A DNA stretch of 64,000 nucleotides from Notamacropus eugenii (lineage: Eukaryota > Chordata > Mammalia > Diprotodontia > Macropodidae). The notes under the pieces were generated by a model that saw only the letters and a list, made by a program, of their open reading frames with translations, made no database searches and had not been told where the DNA came from. Shown in pieces: positions 22,765-34,500 of this stretch (positions are counted from its first letter, which is position 1; each line of letters opens with the position of its first letter). A program made the position numbers and the translations under genes. The stretch lies in the NCBI RefSeq assembly GCF_028372415.1, contig NC_092872.1:8996001-9060000 (forward strand), given 5' to 3'.

Positions 22765-23813
22765 TTTTTTTTTTTTAATGTTTAACAATCACTGCCATAC
22801 AATTGAGATTTTATCCCCCCCACATCTATCCCCCACGACCCCCCTCCCTCCCCACGACTGCATACAATTCTGTATAGGTTCTACATATACTTTCCTCTTG
22901 AGTACATTTTCACTATAGTCATGCTATGTAGTTGGACTAAAATAAATGGAAGAAATCATATAACAAATCAAAACATGATACACAAAAACATACACATACA
23001 CAAGCATGATCTGCTGCATTCTGCGAATGACTTCCATATTTCTTTCTCTGAGTGTGGAAGGCATTTTGCCTTAGAGAACCACCATTGGGATTTTTTTTTT
23101 AAAGAAGTTCTTGCGTTATTACGAAATTCCAAGTCTACCAAAAAAAACTCTCGCACACTGTGGTCGTTGCTGTGCACAAAGTTCTTCTGGTTCTGCTCCT
23201 TTCACTCAGCATCAGGTCATATAAGTCCTTCCAGGCCTTTCTGAAGTCTTCTTGTTCATCATTTCTTATGGCACAATAGTACTCCATTACATTCAGATAC
23301 CATAATTTATTCAGCCATTCCCCAATTAATGGACATCCCCTTGACTTCCAGTTTTTGGCAACTACAAAGAGTGCTGCTATAAATATTTTTGTACATGTGG
23401 GACCCTTTCCCATGTTTATGATCTCTTGGTGATACAGTCCTAGTAGCGATATTGCTGGGTCAAAGGGTATGCACATTTTTGTAGCCCTTTGGGCATAGTT
23501 CCAAATTGCTCTCCAGAATGGTTGGATGCGCTCCCAGCTCCACCAACAATGAATTAGTGTTCCAACTCTTCCACATCCTCTCCAGCATTTATCATTTTCT
23601 TGTTCTGTCATGTTTGCCAATCTTATAAGTGTGATGTGGTACCTCAGAGTAGTTTTGATTTGCATCTCTCTAATCAATAGTGATTTAGAGCATTTTTTCA
23701 TATGATTATAGATATCTTTAATTTCTTCTTCCGAAAATTGCCTGTTCATATCCTTTGACCATTTATCAATTGGGGAATGACTTGTATGATTAAACATTCG
23801 AGTCAGTTCTCTA
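22765..23813 (-). mobile_element. Young 5'-truncated L1 in intron 1, antisense to the host gene
   Basis: A perfect 16-bp target duplication TTTTGCCTCCATTCTT flanks it (22749-22764 and 23814-23829). Minus-strand ORF2 C-terminus is open from 23797 to 23135 (about 220 codons): DMNRQFSEEEIKDIYNHMKK, CWRGCGRVGTLIHCWW, and the terminal RSRTRRTLC block. The 3'-UTR and poly(A) (as T-run) end at 22765. Intact frame and exact duplication make it the freshest L1 in the window. Confidence 0.93.
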
Positions 23814-23879
23814 TTTTGCCTCCATTCTTACCTAGCTTTTAATTACTGAGACCTGGGAAAGACTTCCCTTAAAAAGGCC

Positions 23880-24060
23880 CAGGTCTCACTGCATCAGGTT
23901 CATTGCCAGTTGTCCTGACCTTTATCTAGCCACTGAACTCTAACGAGTCAGGAGCTGACTTTGCAAACCCTGCCTCATTCAGATCAAATTCACTTGCAAG
24001 TCAAGATGTCAGCCTCCTGTCATTGGTCCTTTTCAAGAAGGAAGGACCAACATCTTGAAT
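23880..24060 (+). repeat. SINE-like interspersed repeat A, partial
   Basis: The end of repeat A is present: CAAATTCACTTGCAAGTCAAG, then CATTGGTCCTTTTCAAGAAGG. It stops about 90 bp before the start-codon exon. Confidence 0.55.
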
Positions 24061-24149
24061 CCACTGTGGGCATATGTGATTTAGGTGGGGAGTACAGATG
24101 GGTCCAAGGATGTAACTTATGTGATCTCTTGCTCTCTTTCCTTCTTCAG

Positions 24150-24211
24150 CTCCTGAGGTTCTTGCCCCTACAAAATAGGGGAGCACAGGAGTCATGACAA
24201 CCAAGCCCCAG
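24150..24211 (+). CDS. KRAB zinc-finger gene, exon 2 with the start codon
   Basis: A pyrimidine tract and CAG acceptor end at 24149. The exon runs 62 nt to a CAG/GTGAGC donor. ATG at 24194-24196 has G at -3 and gives MTTKPQ, exactly 18 nt, so the exon ends in phase 0. The KRAB-A exon also begins in phase 0. A short start-codon exon before KRAB-A is the usual layout of this gene family. If exon 1 is joined, the upstream frame opened at 21029 ends at TGA 24195-24197, overlapping this ATG. Confidence 0.7.
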
Positions 24212-24604
24212 GTGAGCTGTGATTCATTCTGCCCTTTCCTAGCCAATCAAGATGGAGATGAGCTAATGCAGAAGCCAGGGAACAAATCTGTTGAATCCTG
24301 TGCCTGAAATCGGAGGTGACCACGCATGCATCTACCGGCAGTGTTATCATTAGGGACTGTAGCTTAAAGTAGAAATGAATCCAAAGAAGAGGTGGGTATG
24401 TTATTGGAGTATAGAAACAATTAGAGAATGGTACTACTGCTTTGTTCCCCTCAGGAAGCAGGGATAGAGGCAGTGCCCCTCAATCTTATCAGTGACTTGG
24501 CTGGAGTTAGAGATGACACCGTTGACTAAATTTGTAGTTGATCTAAACCTCAGAGGCATCACTAATATGGTGGTCAAAACTTACAAAATCCTAATAAAAG
24601 CGAA

Positions 24605-24780
24605 AGAGTATTGGTTTTGGAGTCAGGATCTACTTTCAAATCCTGATTCTTCTATTTACTAATTGTATCATGGAGCCAGTCTCTTCCTCTCTCTGTGCCT
24701 CGGTTTCCTCTATATATTGGGAGGAGGGGCTTGAATTTGATGATCTCAGATGTCTCTTCTCGTTATAAATCTTATGAACA
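24605..24780 (+). repeat. MIR-type SINE
   Basis: TTGGAGTCAGGATCTACTTT, then TGCCTCGGTTTCCTC in sense MIR order. Intron 2 of the gene otherwise shows no gene. Confidence 0.75.
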
Positions 24781-25229
24781 ATGGGCCAGAAGCAACAAAC
24801 TGAAACATAATAGGGATAAATGTCAAGTTCTGCATTTAAGGTGGTTTTTTTCAATTAATTGTATAAATATAGGATAGGAGACATAATTAGCAGCTGTATA
24901 TGGAAAAAACAAAAGCTAAATCCGAGCCAACAGTGTGTGGCAGCTTTCTCCCTACCTGTTCTCTGTGCTCCCCCAATCTAATGCAACTTCAGACCTCATT
25001 AATAGAATTAAAACACCTAAGGTCATGGGAAGTAGGAGTGTTTCATACTCTGTCTTGGGCAGACTATATAATATATTCAGTATTGTGTTTGTTTGTGAAC
25101 ATTCTAAGCTAGAGATAATGGTTAGCCCTGAAAAAGAAGTTAAAAACTAGCAAATTGTTGCCTTTTGAAGGTTGATTTGACTTTTACAAAGCCAAAACAC
25201 ACTTTGTTTTTCATTTTGTTTCTTGAAAT

Positions 25230-25425
25230 TTAGAATGTTAGATCTGGAAGAGCCCACAGAGACTATTTAATCCAACCTAGTTATTTAATAATAATGATGA
25301 AAGAGGCCCGGAAGGGGGAAGATTTGCCCAAGGTCACCCAACTAGTTAATAGCAGAACCAGGTCGCATGGCTGCCAGACCAGCATGCTTGCCCCTCCATC
25401 AGACTGCTGCTTTTTCTTAGAGCAA
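25230..25425 (-). repeat. MIR-type SINE
   Basis: Antisense order: GATCTGGAAGAGCCCACAGA, CCAAGGTCACCCAACTAG, then the AGCAGAACCAGG region. Confidence 0.75.
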
Positions 25426-25784
25426 AACCTGGTTGATAAGATGGGTGATCAAGCTGGGTGATTCGGTTGTTGTTTGGGCTGGCTTTTCTTGCATGTATGT
25501 GTATGTTTAAATAAATAAATAAAAATGTGTCTATAAAGTGATGAGACTGGTTTTCTTAAATGCTTTCCTAATAGTCCCAAAATAGTATCATAAGGGGTTT
25601 GATCAGTGATGACATCTTTACAATAACTGTAGAGCTTCCCAAACACCTGTCCTGAAGAGTATAGTTTTCATTTGGAAATGTAAATGTTGCTATATCTTTT
25701 AAGAGATGAGCCTTGCTACTTCTAAATTTGTTCATGCCCATATGTCTTCTTTACTGTCATGTTAATAAGTTGTAATAGATCACT

Positions 25785-25985
25785 GAATGTGGAGCCCTCA
25801 GGCCTGGGTTTGATCCCCAACTCTGCTATTTTCTTAGGGGTGACTTTGAATAAATCTCTTAACTTCTCAGTTACCTTATCTATAAAATAAGGATAATAAA
25901 CCCCATAGGGTTCTTAATAGGGAAGTTCTTTATAAACTGTCAAGTGCTAGACAAAATGTGAGTTACGGCTGTTACTTGGTTTCAA
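25785..25985 (+). repeat. MIR-type SINE
   Basis: Sense order: GGCCTGGGTTTGATCCCCAA, CTCTTAACTTCTCAGTTACC, AAAATAAGGATAATAA. Confidence 0.8.
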
Positions 25986-26134
25986 CCTCAGTATTCTCAC
26001 ATGAATTGAAAAAATTCTTGTCAAATGACTATATGATTGAACTTGGTATAAGGAAATCCAAATAGGTATGAGGGATAAATGGAAACCATTCCCTGACAGA
26101 GATTAGTTCTGTGTCAGGTCTACAATTCACACAG

Positions 26135-26265
26135 CAATGTGGTACAGAGGAAAGAGTAATGGATTTGGAGTCAGAGGGACCCTGTGGGTCTACTACCTGT
26201 GGCACCCTGGAGAGGTCCCAACCTCTCTGAACCTTTTGGTTGAATAAGAGAAATAGCTTACATGG
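26135..26265 (+). repeat. MIR-type SINE, 5' part
   Basis: GTACAGAGGAAAGAGTAATG then GGATTTGGAGTCAGAGGGAC and TACTACCTGTGGCACCCTGG. Confidence 0.7.
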
Positions 26266-26539
26266 GCTTGTGAGCTTTTTTGGGTAGGGATATTATGTAC
26301 CCCACAGATTGCCAGAGAAGGACGTACGTAGTTTTGGGAAGTGAGATCCAGAAGAGAAAAACGGAACTTGTTTCTTCTCTGTGTACCTATAGGGAGGCTA
26401 TGAGTAGAGATGTGATGAAATGCTACATTATGGTGAATGTTAGTGTTTCTGAAGGAACTCTCACAGGTGACTTCATCCTTCCCTTATAAAGTCAGGCCAG
26501 GTCATCTACTAAGGGTGAAAGGAAGAGAAAGCTGTTTTC

Positions 26540-26885
26540 AGTCACTCCTTCAACAAACCTTTATTGATACTAACACAAAGGATGCTTTGTGTTAAGCACT
26601 GTGCTGGGTGCTAAAAAGAAAACTTAGAGCTGGTTGTTTGAGATAAGAGAAGGCAATGCTTTTCTGCTTTAAGGCTTACAAAGTGTTTTCCTTACAGTGA
26701 CCCACTGAAGTAAGTAGTGTGTAAATCTCTTCCCAATTTTGCAGCTGGGGAGGCTGAGGGGGAAAAAAAGGGAAAGAGAACGTTTCCCCGTTTCCATTGG
26801 GTAAGTGAAGGTTGAGACTTGCCCATGTGACAAATAAATGTTGGAGCCAGAATTCAAAACTAGTTCTTTTAAGTACAAGTCCAAG
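26540..26885 (-). repeat. L2-like tail followed by MIR-type SINE, both antisense
   Basis: CAACAAACCTTTATTGATAC with GTTAAGCACTGTGCTGGGTG is an antisense L2-type tail. From about 26690 a worn antisense MIR follows (GTGACCCACTGAAGTAAGTA, TTTTGCAGCTGGGGAGGCTG). Nothing recognised from 26890 to 28190. Confidence 0.55.
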
Positions 26886-28194
26886 TTCCTTTCTGTGATA
26901 CCATCTTTCTCCTCGTACTGTGTCAGAACTAGGGTTCAGTTGACAGGAAGAAAGGCCCAACTCGGTATGACCAAGATGTTGAAGCTAAAACTATCCACTG
27001 AGGTAATGTCAGGGACTAGAGTATGTCTCTATAGCAATTAATACAAAGATGCATTTAGTATTGATTAAAGTTGCTATTCCTTGGATCTCACTTAGGCTAG
27101 CCGCCTAGTTGTTTAGGTTCAATGTTGGAATGAAATTAGACACTTATAGGTCAGTCGAGTTTGAAAAAAGGAGATTTACTTAGCTATAGCAGAAGAAGGC
27201 TATTCAACAGGGACATAAAAGAAAGATGTTAAGAACTGGGTAAACTGAGCTCATTATTCTTCCTCTTGAGTTGTCCGTGGTGGTCCACTTGCCAAATATC
27301 TTACAAAAGCTGGAGCTCTTTGGGCAGCCAAGAAGTGATGTCAGTGGGTTCAGCCTTTAGTGCTCCGAGCCAACTAAGTCCTGAGAGTGGTTTCAGTTCC
27401 TTAACCTAGCCCACAAGGGTGACTCTAGTAGATATACCACCTACTAAAAAAGCATATTTGCAAATTTGGTCAGATTTGTAAATGAAAATGGGAGGGATAC
27501 CTAACTTAAATGACAGTACTCAAAAGTATCTTGGCTGACTACAACAATGGGCTACATTGAATAAGATGAAATTTAAAGGAATAAATGCAAAGATTCATGC
27601 TTGGGTTTAAAAAAAAATCATCTTTACAAGTATAGAATGGGAGAGGCGTATCTAAACAACAGTTGCAGTGAAAAATATATGGATGTTTATTAGACTGAAA
27701 TTTCATTATGCATCACCTTGGCAATCTGCTGAATCATGGATTCTTCCACTGCGCCAAGCTTGCATTTGTAGAGTTAGTGACCCTTGCAGAATAAGGTCTT
27801 AGATTTAGCTAGGACTTTAAGGTAGGAATTATACAAAATAGATAGTGGGAGAGAAATGGATTCATGGTTAGGAGAGCTCCAGTGAAACTGAAATGCTTGT
27901 ATTTATATCAGGTAGCTATATGCATTCTAGGAGTTCAGCCTTGAAGGAACCCGGATGGAGAAAGAAGAGTAGAATGATCCTGGGTTGGATGGTTGAACTT
28001 GCTTTGTTTTTGTTCTAGAGGCTGAAGGTTTCTAGGTTTGTAGTGAGACAACCCTAAAGTATCTAACCCTGGAGGCCTGGGTATAAAAATTCAATAAAAT
28101 TAGTATTCTAAGCAAAAAAAAAAAAAAAAGTTGGGTTAAATAATTTAATTATGTCAATTATAGAAAGGAATTTGGATGTCTAAACCTTCCAGAG

Positions 28195-29185
<991 letters not shown>

Positions 29186-29747
29186 TGACTTAGAATCCAA
29201 CTTTTGTAGCTTCCTGATTTCCTTATTAGATGTTATGGGGTCTTTAATAACACAGTGATGACTAAAGGCCTTTAGATTACCATGCTGCTTCTCAAGGATT
29301 CCCAACTGGAGAGAGCCCTGAGATTCCTTTGGCCCTAAAGCAAGATTTTGTTTCTTATTCTTTGGGGGACTTTGTTCTGTTTGCAATGGAAGTTAGATGA
29401 CATTCCATGCTGAATCCTCCACTTTGCTATCCTAGCTCTCTAAAGGAGACCCCAGCCCCTCTTTTATATATGGGAGTCATTCTTAAGATCTTGTACGTGT
29501 TCTGTTGAATTTTCCCATCTTTTTCTGAATTGTTTTTCCTCTTGATTGAAACCTAGAACTCCCTGACCCTACTTAGTCTTCCTGGGAGTATAAGCCTGAC
29601 CTGATTCCTTACTTGCCTCTATACTTTCTTCACAGTTTTCATGGGCAATTCCCTTCTCTTCCCTGTATGCACAAACTGAGATAGAATTCAGGGACAACTC
29701 TGTATAACTTTATTCACCATCCTGACCCATTCTGTTTCTTTGAGCAG

Positions 29748-29847
29748 AATTTCCATTTCCCAAACCTGCAGTGATCTCTAAGCTGGAGCGAGGGGAAGAA
29801 CCTTGGGGTCTGGATCCACAAGTTGTACCAGATGGAGAGTGCCTAAA

Positions 29848-29849
<2 letters not shown>
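29748..29849 (+). CDS. KRAB zinc-finger gene, exon 4: first KRAB-B box
   Basis: The acceptor GAGCAG ends at 29747. The exon is 102 nt and encodes FPFPKPAVISKLERGEEPWG followed by LDPQVVPDGECLKG. The FPxPKPxxISxLExGEEPW pattern is a KRAB-B box. Phase 1 in, phase 1 out. The donor is the first GT of a (GT)27 tract (29850-29903), so its downstream bases (GTGTGT) are a poor match to GTRAGT and the exon may be spliced inefficiently. Confidence 0.85.

Positions 29850-29903
<54 letters not shown>
29850..29903 (+). repeat. (GT)27 microsatellite forming the donor of exon 4
   Basis: Twenty-seven uninterrupted GT units begin exactly at the exon 4/intron 4 border. Confidence 0.98.
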
Positions 29904-29905
<2 letters not shown>

Positions 29906-30074
29906 AGCTCAGTGAGTAAAAACATATCAATTTATTTTCCTTCTCTTTTAACTTTTTTGAAATTTAAAAAATATGTATTGTCTTATCCTACTGCTAACAT
30001 CCCTAGTTTCCCTGTTGCTCATTGCTTTAATAGTCATTATTTTCCATCTCCTTCCGTCCATGTTCCATTTATCT

Positions 30075-30270
30075 AGTTCAGGAGTTCTTGAAATCTGAAA
30101 GTTCTGTGAACTTTTTTTTATAAAATGTTTTTGATAGCTATATTTCAGTGTAATTGGTTTCTTTTGTAATCCTATATATTTTATGCCTTTAAAATATTAT
30201 TCTGAGAAAGGATCTGTGGTCTTTGCTGTGGGATCCATGACACAGAAAAAGTTAGGGGTCCTTGATCTAA
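30075..30270 (-). repeat. Ancient interspersed repeat B
   Basis: Contains TTCTTGAAATCTGAAAGTTC, TTTCAGTGTAATTGGTTTC and GGGATCCATGACACAG. Opposite-strand relatives lie at 31950-32105 and 53785-53905 (TTCTTAACTTTTTTATGTG, ATTGAAATAGAATTACCAG). The family is not named here. The rest of intron 4 shows nothing. Confidence 0.45.
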
Positions 30271-31069
30271 TTCGTTACCACTGCTGCCCCAAATTTCTTT
30301 CATTACATTGAACTGGTAAGAATGGGGGTACTGAACATCATGCCTTACAGCCCCTCTGTCCCCAATATATAGATAGCTCTTTGTCCCTAGGGTATGAGCA
30401 GAGGCAGCAGATTGAATTCTGAGACACAGTGGCAGGTAACAGATCTTTTTAGTTACGTCTCCTTTTATTAGCTCAGGTTTACATACCCAAGTGACCGAAG
30501 ATAAAAAACAATACTGTACCTTTTTTAAATCATAAACATAGAACTCTCACAGCACAGTCTGGTTGTCCTGCTTTCCTGTGACAAGGCTGAGACAGTAGTT
30601 TTTGTTCGTATTTGTTTTTGCTCATACTTCTGTGTAGCTCTTTAATCACAGTTTTCTTGATTATTCATTTATCATGTGGTGTATTCCAGGTTCTTTGATC
30701 TGTTACTTGTCTACATAATCAGGTTAGTTGTTTGTACAAATAATTATTTTAGAAGTCATTCAAGAAGTAGCTCTTCTGTGGAATAGAACAGAGGTAGATA
30801 ACCTTGTGAGAATTACTTGCCTCTGGATTTTACAAATAAATTAGTTTCATATCATCATTAGACCTTTCTTGGTTTTTTAAAATCCTGAGTAAAGGTTTTC
30901 TGTCCCAACATTCCTGGCTTATACAGGATGCTTTTAGGTTCATGTCTCTGTCCTATTCATTTCAGCACTTATCTGTGTCTTAGCTTCTGCTACCATCTTT
31001 ACCCTTTTCTAGTGGGCCCAATTCTTACGTTCTCTTTAACTTAACTGTTTTTCTCTTTGCCTCAAACAG

Positions 31070-31183
31070 GATTTCCATTTTTAAAAACTGCCATGATCTC
31101 CCATCTGGACCAAAGGGAAGAACCGTGGGTTGTGGATCTGCAGAGCAGTCTGGATGAAGAGGACCTAAGAAGGATATGCTCCA
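31070..31183 (+). CDS. KRAB zinc-finger gene, exon 5: second KRAB-B-type box
   Basis: The acceptor CTCAAACAG ends at 31069. The donor after 31183 is A/GTGAGT, a strong match. The 114-nt exon encodes FPFLKTAMISHLDQREEPWV and then VDLQSSLDEEDLRRICS, again a KRAB-B pattern. Phase 1 in, phase 1 out, the same as exon 4. Either exon alone or both in series therefore keeps frame with the finger exon. The decayed neighbour locus carries a B exon of the same 114-nt length, so this is probably the ancestral one. Confidence 0.85.
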
Positions 31184-31527
31184 GTGAGTAAGGGGAACGT
31201 TGTCAGTTTCCCCCTTTTACACACAGTCCATATTATTTACAAAATGCTGAGAAACAAACATCATAGAAACGTTTCGCAGGTGTTTATTCTTTGAGTCACT
31301 AGGTAGAAAGGACCTCTAGAAATTCTCTGAACTCAAATCAGTTATTCAGTTGAAAGAAGTATATCTATGACATTAAGTTTCTGTCCTTGTCAGGGTTAAG
31401 CATTGTTATATGAGTAGGCAGATTACCATTACCCCTGTAAAAGTGAAAACAATAAATTCTATTTCCTTCCCATCCTTTTCCCTTCTCTTCAATTGGTTAC
31501 ATGTGTATAGTCACTCAGTACAGAACT

Positions 31528-31642
31528 TAGTCCTTATAACTCAGTATGCCAAGTCCTTATAGCCCAGTATGCCAAGTCCTTATCGCCCAGTATGCCGAGT
31601 CCTTATGAGCCAGTATGCCGAGTCCTGATAGCCCAGTATGCC
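31528..31642 (+). repeat. 23-bp minisatellite, five units
   Basis: Five head-to-tail units of the form AAGTCCTTATAGCCCAGTATGCC start at 31528, 31551, 31574, 31597 and 31620, each with 0-3 substitutions and no length change. Confidence 0.95.
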
Positions 31643-31949
31643 TGATTCTTCTCATCACTCACTACTTTTTGTATTTCATTTTCTTGAACCCTTAGGCCTT
31701 TCATCTGGTTTGTTATCATGTCTCCATTCCTTGTCCACTAATCAGTAAGTCAGCTTGTAATTACTGAGTCCCTTCTCAATAATTAATTAACATTTTAATT
31801 CACTCATTAAACATTTATTAATTGCCCACTACCTGCAGATTACTGTGAAGAACAGGGAGATACAAGTTTAGATATAACATGTCCCTTCCCTCACCTGAGT
31901 TTACATTCTAGTAGGAAGGTGAGGCACAAACATACATAATAGTATATAG

Positions 31950-32105
31950 CAGGGATTCTTAACTTTTTTATGTGTCTTCGATCCTTTTGGCAGTCTGGCA
32001 AAGCCTACAGATCCTTTCAAAGAAGAATGTTCCTAAATGCCTCAGATAAAATATACAGGATTACAAAGGAAATTAGTTATATTGAAATAGAATTACCAGA
32101 CATTA
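31950..32105 (+). repeat. Ancient interspersed repeat B
   Basis: GGGATTCTTAACTTTTTTATG, TTTGGCAGTCTGGCAAAGCC and GATTACAAAGGAAATTAGTT, shared with 53785-53905. Confidence 0.5.
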
Positions 32106-32124
32106 ACAACATAAGTGTATTAGA

Positions 32125-32465
32125 GAAGTATAGGTGGCAGTTGAGTAGGCCTTTAAAGGATTGACTGTGATTCAGTAGGCAAAGGGAAGAGGGAAGACAG
32201 TACAGACAGAACAGCAGGAGCAAAGAAAGTAGCAGAGGTTCAAGTGTGCTGGTTGCATATAATTCATTTTGCCTGAAAGGTGTTAACAGGGCATAAGGTG
32301 GTGCCAGCTTGTAAGGACTTTGAATCTGCAGGCTAAGGGTATGAAACACTGTTTAGGAGGCATCAGGGAGCCAATGAAGATTTTTTTTTTTTTTAGCAGA
32401 GTGGTGGCATGACCAGACGATTTCTTTCTACAGCCCTGTGGATACAAGAGAATTATTAGGCCTGC
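32125..32465 (-). mobile_element. CR1/L2-clade LINE fragment
   Basis: The text GGACTTTGAATCTGCAGGC, ATCAGGGAGCCAATGAAGAT and GCAGAGTGGTGGCATGACCA is the same antisense LINE type as 34746-35740. Confidence 0.55.
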
Positions 32466-32789
32466 TCTGACTTCTCCAGGAGCTAACCCACCTCCAGACA
32501 GAGAGATGGTGGACTGTGCAGTTTTGCTAAACTATGCTAAGTTGTTACAAAGGAGTAATTTTTTTTTCTGCCACTTCAGAGAAAAACTGAAACAGATTTG
32601 AAACTAAGTGCCAAATTATGGTTTATTGACTACAAGTGCAATGGAATTCCGAAGTGAGAATGGTTAGTGTAGGATGGTAAGGGAAGAATTCATGGAACAC
32701 ATAAGAGTTGAGCTGGCCTTTGAACAATGTATGTTTTAAAGACCAAGAAAGGCAAGGAATTCTAGGTAGGGGGGCCAAACTCCAGATAA

Positions 32790-33000
32790 ACTATAGAGGT
32801 GAGTCCCAACCAATAGGGTGCCTGTCTTTCCATGTCTCTTCCAGTGATCATCCCTTCCTGTTGTCTTTGTTAATCTCATAAGTGTGTAGTAGAATCTCAG
32901 GCTTGTTTTGCTTTGCCTTCTTTTAATTATTAATGATTTGGAAGTTTTTTCCGTATGTTTGATAATAGATAGCCAGGATTTCTTCCAAAGTGGCATTTAG
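32790..33000 (-). mobile_element. L1 ORF2 fragment, old
   Basis: The minus frame shows KHTEKTSKSLIIKRRQSKTSLRF, here noted as two halves around KSL, and then WKRHGKTGTLLVG, matching the L1 segment just before the CWRGCG block. No gene is seen from 33000 to 34270; an MIR/L2-like scrap lies near 34070-34170. Confidence 0.55.
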
Positions 33001-34269
33001 AGGTAAGTTTAGAACAAGATGAACAAGGAAAAAGGCAGACCAGTCTGCCTGGAACAGACAAATGAAAGAGACAAGACAAAACTCCTCAACTTCTGTTTCT
33101 CCTTTCTCCACCAAGGAGAACAGTATACAAACAGTATACAAAAACTGGAAGGACTTGAATAAAAATGGTTAGAGATTTGAAACTCAAGTTGAGAAAAAAG
33201 ATAAAAAGTAGTTGCACAAGATTAGCAGATGAGCACGGTAAGTCTCTATGTCCTAAGGCAGTTTGTCGTGCAAATTAACGACAACTTCTAGCAAGAACAA
33301 CCTGATTGAGGGAAGATCTCACTTTGAGCAAGTCTGAAGAACTTTGCAGTGACCTTCCACAGAAGGGAACACGTCTGGTTGACATTCAGTTGTCATAAAC
33401 AGCTCAGGAACAGTGAGATCGAAAAGCTCTTCTTTAATTGGAACACAACACAAGAAATACTGTGCAGCAACTTTTCCCAAAGCAGAGAATTTGTCAGCTA
33501 TGTTAGCATAACTGGGGAGTAGTGCTGACTAGCTGATCATATAAATTAGATGCCCAGAAGATTGACCCCAACCCGTGAACACCTTGAAAAATGTAGCCAG
33601 AAGAAATATAGCCAAAGGAAGGATGGAAAGGTCCTAATAGAGATAATAAATAAAATAAAATTTTGTTGGTGGAATTCTGTACAACTTCTATAAGACAGAT
33701 GTTAGGGAATACTTAAAGAAGTAGTCCATAAAGTTGTCATGATGTATGTATGATACAGAAAAGCAGACAAGGTTTTAGACTTACTTCTCCACCAAGTGCA
33801 CCTCGTCACTTTGCTTCTCAGAGTTCCTCTTTCACATGCCACTCTTGGGGCATCAGTGCTATCTTTCCCACTACTGTCATCTCTAGCCATTCAGGATATG
33901 AGCAGACCCCCATGGCCCAGCCCAATTTCCCTTATAGTTAGTGTATATGTTACAGATAACACTTGAGTGACTTTGGACAGCGTTTCTCAGAACTCAGCCT
34001 GGAACCTCCTCTCCTGTGAAGACCCCTTGGCCACCTACAAGAGGAAGTACTTTTAGATGGGGGCGTAATACTACTACTACTAATAGCTAGTATTTAAATA
34101 GCACTTTAAAGTGTATAAAGTGTTTTACATATGCGACAGAGCTCTAATAGGCAAGCCTTGAAATCAGACATTTGTTTGCACAATGGGACATCAGTTACCC
34201 GCTGAAACTGGGAATTTAAAAAATGAAAACTTACTACTATCGTAATATCATGAAGAACACTTTTTGTAA

Positions 34270-34375
34270 ATAGTATTTTTTTTTAATTTTGTGTAAGGAT
34301 AGTTTTCAGCATTCATGTTTTTATAAGATTTTGAGTTCCACATTTTTCTCCCTCCCTTTCCCCTCCCTAGCTCAA
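34270..34375 (-). mobile_element. L1/half-L1 3'-end fragment
   Basis: Antisense tail words TTTTCAGCATTCATGTTTTT and TTTTGAGTTCCACATTTTTC with a pyrimidine-rich block. Confidence 0.6.
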
Positions 34376-34384
34376 TTGACCGAG

Positions 34385-34500
34385 TAGGAACTGAGGTAAA
34401 CGTCAACTTGCCCAGGGTCACAGAGCTAGATTTGAACTTGGGCTTCCTGACTCAGGTCCACCTCTCTCTCCACTGAGTCACCTCACTGCCTTCATTCTAT
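34385..34500 (-). repeat. MIR-type SINE fragment
   Basis: CTTGCCCAGGGTCACAGAGC, TTTGAACTTGGGCTTCCTGA and CTCCACTGAGTCACC in antisense MIR order. Confidence 0.75.

Noticed and set aside
31528..31642. CRISPR-like array
   Set aside because: Units are directly adjacent with no unique spacers, in an intron of a vertebrate gene: a minisatellite.
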